A DNA stretch of 64,000 bases, taken from assembly GCA_903875575.1 (NCBI GenBank), contig CAIQWJ010000054.1:1-64000 (forward strand), given 5' to 3'. The stretch comes from an uncultured Acidobacteriia bacterium (GTDB lineage Bacteria > Acidobacteriota > Terriglobia > Bryobacterales > Bryobacteraceae). The position numbers and the translations under genes were made by a program. The notes under the pieces were generated by a model. It was not told where the DNA came from. It ran no database searches and saw nothing but the letters and a program-made list of their open reading frames with translations. Shown here one piece after another: positions 24,577-33,160 of the stretch (the stretch's first letter is position 1; each line of letters begins with the position of its first letter).

Positions 24577-25659
24577 CTACAGCAGTTCTTCGCGGTGCTG
24601 GCGTTCGAGGTTCTTGACGATGTCGCCTACTTCCTGGGCACGGCTGCGATCAGCGATCAGCAGGGCGTCCGGGGTATCGACCACGATGAGATCGTTTACG
24701 CCCAGAAGTGCCACGACCTTCTTCCCGCAATCCACGTAGTTGCCGGTGGAGTTGGAACCGATCAGTTCGGAGCGTGAGGCATTGCGGCTTGCATCCTTCG
24801 GCAGCAGTTCGTAAACGGCGTGCCAACTGCCCACATCGTTCCAGCCGAAATCGTCGCAGGCGACGCCCACTACGTTATCGGCGCGTTGCAGGACAGCATA
24901 GTCGATGGAGATGTTTTCGCAAAGCGGAAACACATCGGCCACACGCGCGGCGAAGTTCTTGTCGGAGAACGGCGGCAGACTACCCAGGAGTGTTGCCGTC
25001 TTCGGCAGGTGCAGACGGAGGCCGTCGAGGATGGTTGCGGCCTTCCAGAAGAACATGCCGGCGTTCCAGTAGAAGTGCCCGGCGTTGACGAACTTCTTCG
25101 CCTCTTTGAGTTCCGGCTTTTCGCGGAACCGTTTGACGGGAACCGTTTCGAGTTTGCCTTCGGGGGTGCCTTTGGGGAATTCGATGTAGCCGTAACCGGT
25201 TTCCGGCCAGCGAGGGGACACGCCGAGTACCGAAATCATGTCTTTTTCCGCGGCACGGAAGGCGGCCCGAACCAGGCTCAGGTAGCGCTTCGGATTGCCG
25301 ATTACGTGATCCGAAGGGAAGACGCCGAAGATGGCATCCGGGTCAATGGAATCCAGAATGTGGGCGGCGAGTCCGATGGCTGGCGCGGTGTTGCGCTGGG
25401 CGGGCTCGGCGATAATCTGGTGGGCCGGAACGTTGGGCAACTGGCGGACGATTTCGTCGCGCACGAAGTCATTGGTCAGGATCCAGATCCGCTCAGCCGG
25501 GATCAGCGGAGCCAGCCTTTCGACCGTCGCCTGGATCAGTGAAATCTCGCCCGTGCCGATGTTCAGGACTTGCTTCGCAGTACGCTTACGGGAGCGGGGC
25601 CAGAAGCGAGTGCCGCGACCGCCGGCCAGAATCAGGCCATAGTAGTTTGATTTCGCCAT
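24577..25659 (-). CDS. manC: mannose-1-phosphate guanylyltransferase
   Basis: A 360-residue nucleotidyltransferase that makes GDP-mannose from mannose 1-phosphate and GTP for polysaccharide and glycan synthesis. It has the GTP-binding signature ILAGGRGTRFWPRSR at residues about 10-24, FPSDH and ETGYGYIEFP, and the C-terminal VVDTPDALLIADR. The ATG at 25659 matches the family start better than the TTG two codons upstream. It lacks the isomerase domain of bifunctional ManC/AlgA. It follows the two signal peptidase genes by 33 bp on the same strand. Confidence 0.92.
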   Translation of the reverse strand: MAKSNYYGLILAGGRGTRFWPRSRKRTAKQVLNIGTGEISLIQATVERLAPLIPAERIWILTNDFVRDEIVRQLPNVPAHQIIAEPAQRNTAPAIGLAAHILDSIDPDAIFGVFPSDHVIGNPKRYLSLVRAAFRAAEKDMISVLGVSPRWPETGYGYIEFPKGTPEGKLETVPVKRFREKPELKEAKKFVNAGHFYWNAGMFFWKAATILDGLRLHLPKTATLLGSLPPFSDKNFAARVADVFPLCENISIDYAVLQRADNVVGVACDDFGWNDVGSWHAVYELLPKDASRNASRSELIGSNSTGNYVDCGKKVVALLGVNDLIVVDTPDALLIADRSRAQEVGDIVKNLERQHREELL

Positions 25660-25692
25660 GAACAAACCACATTAGCAAGAGGCCTTATTCGG

Positions 25693-26436
25693 TCAGGAGA
25701 CGGGATAAGGGTGGATCAACCGGAACGTCCGGCTCCAGCGGGTCTTGGTGGGGAAATGGATCACCATGTCGACCAGATGCGACAGGGTGGCACCGGAATC
25801 CGTGAGGTCGCGGGTGCTGGCATCGAACGACCAGTAAATAATCAGCGGCTTGCCAATGATGTTTTCCCGGGGTACGAAGCCCCAGAAGCGGCTGTCGGAG
25901 GAGTTGTCGCGGTTATCCCCCATGGCGAAATATTGCCCGGGCGGAACTACCAGATCGCCGTTCTTCACGTTATCCGCCACCATCTGCGTCGCGCGGGCGA
26001 ACACGCGCATATCGCCGGGGACGGACGGGAAGTTGTCGGCGTAAGCGTCGGGCGGGTTGAGATAAGAGGTGTAAGGCTCATCGAGCGGATGGCCGTTCAG
26101 GAATACGCGGCGGTTTTCCAGGTGGATCCGATCGCCAGGCAGGCCGATCACGCGCTTGACGAAGGTTTCCTGGATATTGATCGGGTAGCGAAACACGATA
26201 ATGTCGCCGCGTTTGACCTCGCTGTAAGGCAGTAGCGAGGCCGTGGCGGAATCATGCGGGGCATACGCCAGTTTGTCGACCAACAAGTGGTCCCCGACCA
26301 TTAAAGTCGTTTCCATGGAGCCGCTCGGAATCACAAAAGCCTGGGCGATTGTGGTGGTGCCGAACAGGAGAAGAATGAACGTGACGGACCATTCCGCAAC
26401 GAAACTGCGGGGTGCCTGACGGGTTTTGGTAGCCAT
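25693..26436 (-). CDS. lepB: signal peptidase I (second tandem copy)
   Basis: A 247-residue inner-membrane serine protease that removes signal peptides. One membrane helix lies at about 15-35. The catalytic serine is in VIPSGSMETTLMVGDHLLVDKL and the catalytic lysine in FVKRVIGLPGDRIHL, with the GDNRDNSSDSRFWGFVP box near residue 185. It starts 3 bp after the stop of a very similar lepB copy, so this is a recent tandem duplication; the two proteins share most motifs and the terminal TKTRWSRTFRLIH. Confidence 0.95.
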   Translation of the reverse strand: MATKTRQAPRSFVAEWSVTFILLLFGTTTIAQAFVIPSGSMETTLMVGDHLLVDKLAYAPHDSATASLLPYSEVKRGDIIVFRYPINIQETFVKRVIGLPGDRIHLENRRVFLNGHPLDEPYTSYLNPPDAYADNFPSVPGDMRVFARATQMVADNVKNGDLVVPPGQYFAMGDNRDNSSDSRFWGFVPRENIIGKPLIIYWSFDASTRDLTDSGATLSHLVDMVIHFPTKTRWSRTFRLIHPYPVS

Positions 26437-26439
26437 ACT

Positions 26440-27246
26440 CTACTTCACAGGATACGAATGGATGAGGCGGAAAGTTCGGCTCCAGCGCGTTTTGGTGGGG
26501 AAGTGAATCACCACGTCGATCAGATGGGTGAAAGTGGCGCCCGGTTCGGAAAGGTCTGCGGTGCTGGCGTCGTAGGACCAGTAGATGATCAGCGGTTTGC
26601 CGATGATGTTCTCGCGTGGAACAAAACCCCAGTACCGGCTGTCGAGCGACTGGTCGCGGTTATCGCCCATGGCGAAGTAGAAACCATCCGGCACCACGAC
26701 ATCGCCATTCTTCACGTTGTGCTCCAGCATGGCCTGCGCGGAGGCGGAGATGGGTGTGTTGGGGTCGGACGGGAAGCTGTCCCGATAGGAATCGAGATAC
26801 TCGGTCTTGTGCACGACGTAGGGTTCGTCCAGCAGGTGGCCGTTGAGCCAGACGCGCTTATTATCCAGATGGATGCGGTCTCCGGGTACGCCCATGACCC
26901 GCTTCACGAAGGTCTGGCGGATGTCGACCGGGTAGCGGAACACGATGATGTCGCCGCGATGCGGATCGCTATAGGGCAATAAATTCTTAGTGATATCGCC
27001 TGCCGGGGCAAACGCCAGCTTATCGACCAGAAGGTGGTCACCGATCAGGAGAGTGTCCTCCATGGAGCCGGTCGGAATCACAAACGCCTGAATCAGGGTG
27101 GTGGTGCCGAAAAGCAAAAGAATGATAGTGACGGTCCATTCGGCGATGAACCCGCGGGGGGGCTCGCTCGGCTGGAAGGACCTACGCGCTTCGCCGCCGC
27201 TGTTTGCGGCTGCTGTGTCAGAGATTACAGATTCCGATTGATCCAC
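26440..27246 (-). CDS. lepB: signal peptidase I (first tandem copy)
   Basis: A 268-residue paralog of the neighbouring lepB. It has a longer polar N-terminus (about 30 residues), then one membrane helix. The catalytic serine is in VIPTGSMEDTLLIGDHLLVDKL and the lysine in FVKRVMGVPGDRIHL. The GDNRDQSLDSRYWGFVP box is intact. Both copies keep all catalytic residues, so both should be active. It is the first gene of the lepB-lepB-manC run and is divergent from the SMR-like pair, with about 60 bp between the starts. Confidence 0.95.
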   Translation of the reverse strand: MDQSESVISDTAAANSGGEARRSFQPSEPPRGFIAEWTVTIILLLFGTTTLIQAFVIPTGSMEDTLLIGDHLLVDKLAFAPAGDITKNLLPYSDPHRGDIIVFRYPVDIRQTFVKRVMGVPGDRIHLDNKRVWLNGHLLDEPYVVHKTEYLDSYRDSFPSDPNTPISASAQAMLEHNVKNGDVVVPDGFYFAMGDNRDQSLDSRYWGFVPRENIIGKPLIIYWSYDASTADLSEPGATFTHLIDVVIHFPTKTRWSRTFRLIHSYPVK

Positions 27247-27308
27247 TAGGGTTCATTGTAGCGGCAAGGGCTGTTATTCTGGGAAGACCGTCTGCGCGAC
27301 CCTTCCTC

Positions 27309-27734
27309 ATGAGCAGTCCAACCCATACTTCGACAGCCGGTTCCGGCCGGATCAATCCGGTTTATCTGGTGCTCGGCTGCACGGTTTTCGCCGCCGCCGC
27401 GCAGGTCCTGATGAAGTTCGGGGCGATGTATAAAATGCCCGAACTGCATCCGGCGGACATGGCAAGCGTGATCGGCTTTGTCAGCGCGCTGCTGGGCAAC
27501 TGGCAACTGCTGCTGGGATATACCATGCACGCCTGTAATGCGTTTCTGCTGATTCTGGCGCTGCGGGATGGCGAGCTTTCCATGCTGTATCCGATCATTG
27601 CGCTGACTTACGTGTGGGTGAATCTGCTGAGTATGTACTTCTTTCACGACACGCTGAACTGGTGGAAAGGCTGCGGGATCGTGCTGGTGATCGGCGGCGT
27701 CTCGTTGCTGGGAATTGCGAGCCGACGGAAATGA
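27309..27734 (+). CDS. EamA/SMR-like membrane transporter subunit A
   Basis: A 141-residue membrane protein with about four helices. It has FAAAAQVLMKFGA in helix 1 and LALRDGELSMLYPIIALTYVWV, which resembles small multidrug-resistance and ArnE/ArnF-type flippase subunits. ATG at 27309 was chosen because the frame upstream of it overlaps the divergent lepB. It overlaps the next gene by 4 bp (ATGA). The two four-helix halves probably form a heterodimer. Confidence 0.8.
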   Translation: MSSPTHTSTAGSGRINPVYLVLGCTVFAAAAQVLMKFGAMYKMPELHPADMASVIGFVSALLGNWQLLLGYTMHACNAFLLILALRDGELSMLYPIIALTYVWVNLLSMYFFHDTLNWWKGCGIVLVIGGVSLLGIASRRK

Positions 27735-28084
27735 ACCATACACCCCTGAGTTCGATTCTTCTGGTGCTGTCCGGAACCGTAATTGGTTCTTTCGGGGCGG
27801 TTTTTCTGAAGCTGGGTTCGGCACCGCTGAAGAACGGGCTGCGTTATATCCTGAACTGGAAACTCGCGGCGGGAGTCGGGTTGTTCGTGGGGTCCAGCGT
27901 CCCGTTCGTAATGGGTTTGCGGCACGGCGAACTATCGGTGCTGTACCCGATGGCGGCGATGACGAACGTGTGGACCATGATCTGGTCGAAGATTTTCTTC
28001 CATGAGCCGGTGACGAAGGCGAAGGTCGGGGCGCTCGGCTTGATTCTCGCCGGAATTGTCTGCATTGGCCTTGGCGGCAGTTAG
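27731..28084 (+). CDS. EamA/SMR-like membrane transporter subunit B
   Basis: A 117-residue protein with four predicted helices, paralogous to its neighbour: IGSFGAVFLKLGSA matches the helix-1 motif, and GLRHGELSVLYPMAAMTNVWT matches the helix-3 motif. Paired short subunits encoded with overlapping genes are the pattern of ArnE/ArnF and of heterodimeric SMR pumps, which insert in opposite orientations. No arn or lipid-modification genes are near, so the substrate is open. The phosphoesterase starts 9 bp after its stop. Confidence 0.8.
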   Translation: MNHTPLSSILLVLSGTVIGSFGAVFLKLGSAPLKNGLRYILNWKLAAGVGLFVGSSVPFVMGLRHGELSVLYPMAAMTNVWTMIWSKIFFHEPVTKAKVGALGLILAGIVCIGLGGS

Positions 28085-28092
28085 GACGCGGG

Positions 28093-28800
28093 ATGGATCG
28101 ATTCGCCGTTATTGCGGACGTGCACGGCAACCGCTGGGCGCTGGAGGCGGTGCTCGAAGACATCGCACGGCAGGGGATTCGCGACATTGTCAATGCGGGG
28201 GATCATCTGTTCGGACCGCTGGATCGCGAAGGCACAGCAGAACTGCTGATGCCTCTGGATCTGCCGAGCGTGGCGGGGAATCAGGATCGGGAACTCGTGG
28301 AATATGGCCTGGGTCTCGATGACCGGTATCGGGAATGGCTGGCCGGAATGCCGCCGCAACTGGAGTTGCCGGGCGACATCCTGATGTTTCACGGCACGCC
28401 TGCGCACGATAACGTGTATCTGCTCGATAGCGTGCGTGATTCCGGGGCGGTGTCGCCCGCGAGCGACGCGGAGATCAGGGAGCGGCTGGCCAGGGTATCG
28501 CAGCGGTTACTGCTTTGCGGCCATACGCACATTCCACGGATCGTTCAGGTTGGCGGGAGTTTGATCGTGAATCCAGGCAGTGTTGGTTTGCAGGCTTATG
28601 CCGACGATAGCCCGGTGGCGCACGTCATGGAGACGGGCAGCTCCCACGCCCGCTACGCGGTGGCGGAACGCACAGGGAACGGCTGGCATGTGACGCAGAT
28701 GGCGATCGGGTACGACGTGGAATCTGCGGCAAAAGCGGCTGAAAGCAGCGGTCGGCCAGACTGGGCCTGGCGTCTTCGCACTGGACGCGCCTTTCAGTAA
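28093..28800 (+). CDS. metallophosphoesterase (YfcE-like)
   Basis: A 235-residue calcineurin-like phosphoesterase. The dimetal motifs appear in order: IADVHGNRWAL (DxH), NAGDHLFGP (GD), AGNQDRE (GNxD, with Gln in place of the usual His), MFHGTPA and CGHTHIPRI (GHTH). YfcE-like enzymes hydrolyse phosphodiesters; the physiological substrate is unknown. It follows the transporter pair by 9 bp and is convergent with the TetR gene. The His-to-Gln change in the GNHD motif may reduce activity. Confidence 0.88.
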   Translation: MDRFAVIADVHGNRWALEAVLEDIARQGIRDIVNAGDHLFGPLDREGTAELLMPLDLPSVAGNQDRELVEYGLGLDDRYREWLAGMPPQLELPGDILMFHGTPAHDNVYLLDSVRDSGAVSPASDAEIRERLARVSQRLLLCGHTHIPRIVQVGGSLIVNPGSVGLQAYADDSPVAHVMETGSSHARYAVAERTGNGWHVTQMAIGYDVESAAKAAESSGRPDWAWRLRTGRAFQ

Positions 28801-28801
28801 T

Positions 28802-29404
28802 TCAGTTGGCGTCACGCAGCGACTTGATGGATGAGTCGATGGCTGAAATGGCGAACTGCAGGATTCGATCCGGTGAGCGAAAAGGCAGCCGATTCGTGAC
28901 TGCCAGTTTTGCGATGCCGTGTACAAGAGACCATGCGAAGAGAGTCTTGCCCTCAGTCTCGCCTTCTGGCATCTGCCCTTCCTGCTGGCAGAGCGTAATG
29001 AAGCCGACCAGGGTCGCGAAAGCCTCGGCGCCAGCCTGATTGCACGCGGGGTTGGTATCGAGCGCCGGAGCGTCAAACATGGCCGCGAAGTGCTCCGGGC
29101 GGCGAAGGGCGAAGGCCACATAGGCGTAGCCGGCGCGTTTCAGTTTGCCGAGCGGGGTGGATTCCGTGGCTGCATCTTCCAGCATGGCGGCGTTGAGCTC
29201 GCGGAAACCCTGCGCGGCTACTTCAGCGAGAAGTTCCTCTTTGTCCCGAAAGTGGCGATAAGGGGCATTGTGAGAGACGCCGGCGCGGCGGGCAACTTCG
29301 CGTAGATTGAAGCCGGAGGGACCGGCTTCGGCGATCATTTCCACACCGGCGGCCAGCAGGCATTCCCTCAGGTTTCCATGATGATACGGCTTGCTACGTG
29401 GCAT
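28802..29404 (-). CDS. TetR/AcrR family regulator
   Basis: A 200-residue repressor: an N-terminal HTH at residues about 10-55 (NLRECLLAAGVEMIAEAG, then LREVARRAGVSHNAPYRHF) and an alpha-helical ligand-binding C-terminus. The ATG at 29404 gives the usual short N-terminus; the frame is open further upstream but across a probable operator. Its targets are unknown. It is divergent from the VWFA gene 420 bp away and may regulate itself. Confidence 0.88.
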   Translation of the reverse strand: MPRSKPYHHGNLRECLLAAGVEMIAEAGPSGFNLREVARRAGVSHNAPYRHFRDKEELLAEVAAQGFRELNAAMLEDAATESTPLGKLKRAGYAYVAFALRRPEHFAAMFDAPALDTNPACNQAGAEAFATLVGFITLCQQEGQMPEGETEGKTLFAWSLVHGIAKLAVTNRLPFRSPDRILQFAISAIDSSIKSLRDAN

Positions 29405-29429
29405 CGTGTATTGAGTTATAGCAGAAATA

Positions 29430-29446
29430 TGTTGACAATCGCAACA
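29430..29446. promoter_or_regulatory. possible TetR operator
   Basis: TGTTG-ACAATCG-CAACA is an inverted repeat with 5-bp arms 25 bp upstream of the TetR gene start, in an AT-rich patch. Position and symmetry fit an autoregulatory operator; not proven. Confidence 0.4.
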
Positions 29447-29472
29447 TTGCGGCTTTATTCTTATGTTGTCAT

Positions 29473-29727
29473 TGTCCACATGAAAACCACAGGCCACTCG
29501 ATACGGCGGCGCAGGGCGAGATTCATACCTGGTGGAGCGCGGACTTCGTACTGGAGGCTATTCACGGCAAGTTGCCGGAACCTGAGTTCGAGTTGTCCGC
29601 CGTAGGCAGCCGATTTCGCGAAAATGTTTCTGCACTGGCGGAAGCGCTGGGGCCAAGGCTGGAACAAACTAGGCTGGAACAAACTAGGCTCGAACTCGAA
29701 CGGCGTCGCAGGTTGCGGTTGCACGTC
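29473..29727 (+). other. coding-like remnant with a 15-bp tandem repeat
   Basis: One plus-strand frame reads about 85 codons without a stop and with normal-looking composition (GEIHTWWSADFVLEAIHGKLP, then FRENVSALAEALGPRL). It has no clear start and no family I recognise. It includes a 15-bp tandem duplication (29658-29687, AGGCTGGAACAAACT twice). Probably a fragment of a decayed gene between the TetR and VWFA genes. Confidence 0.25.
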
Positions 29728-29826
29728 CTGCGGAACTCCTCCAGGCCAGCCACGCAGGGCTGGTTTCAGCGACTTTTGCGGCGACCTTTAGACCGTTGTG
29801 GAGCCGCGATTGCTGTATCTTGAGCC

Positions 29827-30840
29827 ATGCGCGTTTTTCTGGCGACCGTTCTCGCCGCCGCAGTTTGCATGGCGCAGTTCCGATCCACCAGTCAACTGGT
29901 GGTTGCACCCACTACCGTCACCGATTCCAAGGGCCGGTTTATCGACGGCTTGACCAAAGACGACCTTATTCTTTCCGACAACAGTGTGGCGCAGCCGATA
30001 CAGATGGAGTGGCAGGAGTATCCGATCGATCTCGTGGTCGCGGTGCAGACAAGCGCAAATTCCATGCCGGTGATCGACAAGCTGGGCGACCTCGGAATTC
30101 TGCTTTCACAACTGCTGGCGGCCTATGGCGGCGAGACCGCGATCATCTCCTTCAGCGACACGGTGAAAACGCATCAGGATTTCACCGGCGATCCGGACAA
30201 GGTGACGCATTCGCTCCAGATGCTGCGCAAAGAGGGCGGGGATGCGCACATGCTGGACGCACTGCAGCAATCGCTGGGGATGCTGGAGCGGCGGTCGAAG
30301 GGGCGGCGGCGAATCGTGCTGATGATTGCCGAGAATCGCGACCGGGGCAGTATCGCACCGCTGCCCGACGTGATGGCGCGGGCGCAGCGACTGAACGCGG
30401 CGGTGTACTGGGTGACTTTTTCGCCCTTTCTGCAGCCGTTTACCGTGCGGCCGAAAGTGGCCGAAGATCTGAATCCGATCGCGGAACGGATCAAGTTCAC
30501 CGCGTGTCTCCTTTGCCCCAGACGTGACGAAACCCCGGTGCCGTACGATCCCGGGCCCGGCGGCCTGCTCTACGGAATCGGGGAACTGGCACGGATGTCC
30601 CTGCCGGATCTGGCCGCGTTATTCACGGATGCGACGGGTGGGCGAACTTTGAGCTTTGTGAAGAAAGACGCACTGGAGCAGGCCATCCAATTGATCGCCG
30701 CCGAGGTACACCGGCAGTACATCCTCACGTTTGAGCCGAAAGACGCGGAGCCTGGGAGTTTTCATGCGATCCGGGTGATGGTGAAAGGTCGGCCGGATTT
30801 GCAGGTGAAATCGCGCACTGGCTACTGGGTGGTGAATTAG
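29827..30840 (+). CDS. VWFA-related secreted protein (TIGR03436 type)
   Basis: A 337-residue protein with a short signal peptide (VFLATVLAAAVCMA), a beta-rich N-terminal part (SKGRFIDGLTKDDLILSDN) and a von Willebrand A-like domain from about 60 to 290 (IDLVVAVQTSANSMPVIDKLG, IVLMIAENRDRGS). The usual metal site DxSxS appears as QTSANS, so metal binding may be altered. This acidobacterial family has no known function and is probably extracytoplasmic. It ends IRVMVKGRPDLQVKSRTGYW, the family's usual terminal motif. Confidence 0.85.
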   Translation: MRVFLATVLAAAVCMAQFRSTSQLVVAPTTVTDSKGRFIDGLTKDDLILSDNSVAQPIQMEWQEYPIDLVVAVQTSANSMPVIDKLGDLGILLSQLLAAYGGETAIISFSDTVKTHQDFTGDPDKVTHSLQMLRKEGGDAHMLDALQQSLGMLERRSKGRRRIVLMIAENRDRGSIAPLPDVMARAQRLNAAVYWVTFSPFLQPFTVRPKVAEDLNPIAERIKFTACLLCPRRDETPVPYDPGPGGLLYGIGELARMSLPDLAALFTDATGGRTLSFVKKDALEQAIQLIAAEVHRQYILTFEPKDAEPGSFHAIRVMVKGRPDLQVKSRTGYWVVN

Positions 30841-30864
30841 CCGGTACACTGGACGCATCCGGAT

Positions 30865-31545
30865 ATGCTTCTGTCTTTTTACGCCCTCTTACTACTCATG
30901 CCGCTGTTTTGCCTCGCGGCGGAACCGCCGGAGGTTGTCGCGACACAGCGCGCCCCGGCTGGTTTCAAGCCTGTATTCGCGGCGGCACCCATTTCCACGC
31001 CACTGCTCGAAAAGATTCGGGTGAGCACCTGGCACGCAGGTTGTCCGGTGGGGCCGAAGGATCTGCGGGAACTGACGCTCTCGTACTGGAACTTCGATCG
31101 CAAGCCGGTGAATGGCACGCTGATTGTCCACAAAGATGTGGCGCGCGAGGTGACTGAGGTCTTTCGCGATCTGTTCCGCCATGGGTTTCTGATTGAGCGG
31201 ATGACGCCGGTGGAGGAGTTCAAGGGCGACGACGACGCGTCGATGGCGGCGAATAACACGTCGGCGTTTAATTGCCGGGACGTCACGGGGCAGCCGGGGA
31301 AGTTTTCCAATCACAGCTGGGGCCGCGCGATTGATCTGAATCCGCTGACGAATCCGTATATCAAGGGCGAAAAAGTGCTGCCGCCGGATGGGCGGGCCTA
31401 CCTCGATCGGGCGAAAGCGGTCGCGGGGTCAGTGCTGGCGGAAGGCTTCGCGGTGAAGCGGTTTGCGAAAGCCGGTTGGGCATGGGGCGGAGGCTGGACG
31501 GACCGCAAGGATTACCAGCATTTTGAGAAGCCGGAACGGAAGTAG
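30865..31545 (+). CDS. M15 family D-alanyl-D-alanine carboxypeptidase-like metallopeptidase
   Basis: A 226-residue exported protein with a signal peptide (LLLLMPLFCLAAE). The VanY/M15 zinc site is NHSWGRAIDLNPLTNPY with its His and Asp ligands, and the second His is in DRKDYQHFEKP at the C-terminus. Such enzymes trim peptidoglycan stem peptides or act as endolysin-like hydrolases. It starts 24 bp after the VWFA gene and may share its transcript. Confidence 0.88.
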   Translation: MLLSFYALLLLMPLFCLAAEPPEVVATQRAPAGFKPVFAAAPISTPLLEKIRVSTWHAGCPVGPKDLRELTLSYWNFDRKPVNGTLIVHKDVAREVTEVFRDLFRHGFLIERMTPVEEFKGDDDASMAANNTSAFNCRDVTGQPGKFSNHSWGRAIDLNPLTNPYIKGEKVLPPDGRAYLDRAKAVAGSVLAEGFAVKRFAKAGWAWGGGWTDRKDYQHFEKPERK

Positions 31546-31839
31546 GGGGAGGAATATCATTCGCGGCCGCCGCGGAATCACGGCTGACACCGCGCTTCGT
31601 CTGGCCAGGCACCGGGGTACGACTGCGGAATTCCGGATGCGCCTGCAAGGCAAACTACGAGCTCCGGATTGCAAGGCAGGAGAAGTTGTAGCAGATTGAG
31701 GTGGCCGTTTAACCACCGGACGTGGTTGCGGCCTAAGCGCAGCGAGGCCGTTACTCGTCAATTGAGTGTCTTTGCTCGACGATTGTCTCCGGCCAGGCAC
31801 CAGCGCTGGCGGTGTGCTAATTTAAATGTTTCCACCCAT
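31546..31839. other. intergenic region without recognisable gene
   Basis: Between the M15 peptidase and ferredoxin genes I see only shadow frames and the phrase GGCCAGGCACC twice (near 31600 and 31790). A promoter for the ferredoxin probably lies at its 3' end, where AATTTAAATG is AT-rich, but no clear hexamer pair is present. Confidence 0.4.
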
Positions 31840-32100
31840 ATGGCATACGTAATTGCGGAACCCTGTATCGGAACGAAGGACGCGGCCTGCGTCGACGCTT
31901 GTCCAGTTGATTGCATCCACCCGAAGAAAGACGAAGCCGACTTCGCCTCCGTCGAAATGATCTATATCGACCCGGTCGAATGCATCGATTGTGGTGCCTG
32001 CGTACCGGTTTGCCCGGTCTCGGCCATCTTTGCTGTCGACGATCTGCCGGAGAAGTGGTCGAACTTCACCCAGATCAACGCCGACTACTTCAAGCGCTAA
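31840..32100 (+). CDS. ferredoxin (4Fe-4S/3Fe-4S type)
   Basis: An 86-residue electron carrier. The first cluster region is AYVIAEPCIGTKDAACVDACPVDC and the second is ECIDCGACVPVCPVSAI, giving a FdxA-like pattern with two clusters. It ends with the typical DDLPEKWSNFTQINADYFKR tail. ATG at 31840 was chosen over an upstream in-frame start because the family begins MAYVI. It serves as a soluble redox carrier; the partner is not visible here. Confidence 0.93.
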   Translation: MAYVIAEPCIGTKDAACVDACPVDCIHPKKDEADFASVEMIYIDPVECIDCGACVPVCPVSAIFAVDDLPEKWSNFTQINADYFKR

Positions 32101-32110
32101 CGGCGTTCGG

Positions 32111-32512
32111 ATGCCTTTTCGCTGGACCACCCGCATCCTCTACATCGATACGGACGCCAGCGGTCGCATTCACTATACCTCTCTCTTTCGCTACTTCGAG
32201 GCTGCGGAGATCGAATTCTTTCGCTCCATCGGTGTGCTGCACGATCATCCGGGAATCGGGTTTCCGCGCGTGCACGTCGAGTGCGACTATCGCGGTGCCA
32301 TTGGCTATGACGATCTGCTGGTTTTCGAAGTCACGCTGGGGCGTGTTGGAAAGTCGTCGGTGCAATTGAAGTTCCGCGTGCTGAAAGATGACGTGGAAGT
32401 GGCGCGGGGAGCCGTCGTGATCGCGAGCATAGATCGCCAAACTCAGAGCGCGGTGCCAATTCCGGCGGGTGTGCGGGAAAAGCTGGAACGGTACTCGGCG
32501 TCGGCCGCATGA
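32111..32512 (+). CDS. acyl-CoA thioesterase (4HBT, hot-dog fold)
   Basis: A 133-residue hot-dog protein: LYIDTDASGRIHYTSLFRYF carries the catalytic Asp loop and central helix, followed by VHVECDYRGAIGYDDLL and the second strand set. Members release acyl groups from CoA or ACP. It lies 10 bp after the ferredoxin stop, and its stop overlaps the Uma2 start (ATGA) if the first Met of that gene is used. The substrate is unknown. Confidence 0.85.
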   Translation: MPFRWTTRILYIDTDASGRIHYTSLFRYFEAAEIEFFRSIGVLHDHPGIGFPRVHVECDYRGAIGYDDLLVFEVTLGRVGKSSVQLKFRVLKDDVEVARGAVVIASIDRQTQSAVPIPAGVREKLERYSASAA

Positions 32513-33159
32513 ATCTCGCCATTCCACGATATAATACGAACACCATGCCAACCGCGATTCTCGAAACTCCGGCGCAGGATTCATTTGTGTCTGCCCGCCG
32601 AAAGATCTGGACGCGGGCGGAGTGTGAATTACTAGCGTCGTTGGAGCCGTTCCAATCGCAAAGCCTCGAACTCATCGAAGGGGAGTTGATTAACCGGATG
32701 GGTAAAGGAACTCTTCACACTGCAATTGTTGCCATGCTGCTCGAACTCCTGGCAGGGGTGTTTGGCTTGTCGTTTGTGATACAAGAGCCTGCCATTGACG
32801 TGAGTCCGGAAGATAATCCAACCAGTGAACCGCAACCCGATTTGGTCGTGGTCTCCGCGAAGGCATCGTCTTTCGCCCGGCGACGGCCCGGCCCCGTTGA
32901 CATCCGGTTGCTGGTCGAGGTCGCAGACAGTAGCCTGTCGTTTGATCGGTCCATCAAAGCGGGCCTCTACGCAAGGGCTGGCATTGCGGATTATTGGGTG
33001 GTTGACGTCAGAAATCGCCGGATTATTGTGCATCGTGATCCCCTTGACGGTCGCTACGGGTCTGTCTTGACTTATGCGGTTGGCGAAGAGATTGCGCCGC
33101 TGGCGGCACCGGAATTCCGGGTACAAGTAGGTACCGCATTCCCCGATTTAGTCAATTAA
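32509..33159 (+). CDS. Uma2 family protein (putative nuclease)
   Basis: A 216-residue protein of the Uma2/DUF820 family with a PD-(D/E)XK-like core: FQSQSLELIEGELINRMGKG, EPQPDLVVVSA, DIRLLVEVADSS and YARAGIADYWVVDVRNR. The Asp and Glu of PDLVVV and LLVEVAD form the likely metal site. A start at 32509 overlaps the thioesterase stop by 4 bp, while an ATG at 32545 is also possible. Uma2 genes are scattered in this genome; three loci are in this window. It is convergent with trmD. Confidence 0.85.
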   Translation: MNLAIPRYNTNTMPTAILETPAQDSFVSARRKIWTRAECELLASLEPFQSQSLELIEGELINRMGKGTLHTAIVAMLLELLAGVFGLSFVIQEPAIDVSPEDNPTSEPQPDLVVVSAKASSFARRRPGPVDIRLLVEVADSSLSFDRSIKAGLYARAGIADYWVVDVRNRRIIVHRDPLDGRYGSVLTYAVGEEIAPLAAPEFRVQVGTAFPDLVN

Positions 33160-33160
33160 G

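Noticed and set aside
29658-29687. Possible CRISPR-like or VNTR array
   Set aside because: Only two 15-bp copies in direct contact; no spacers.
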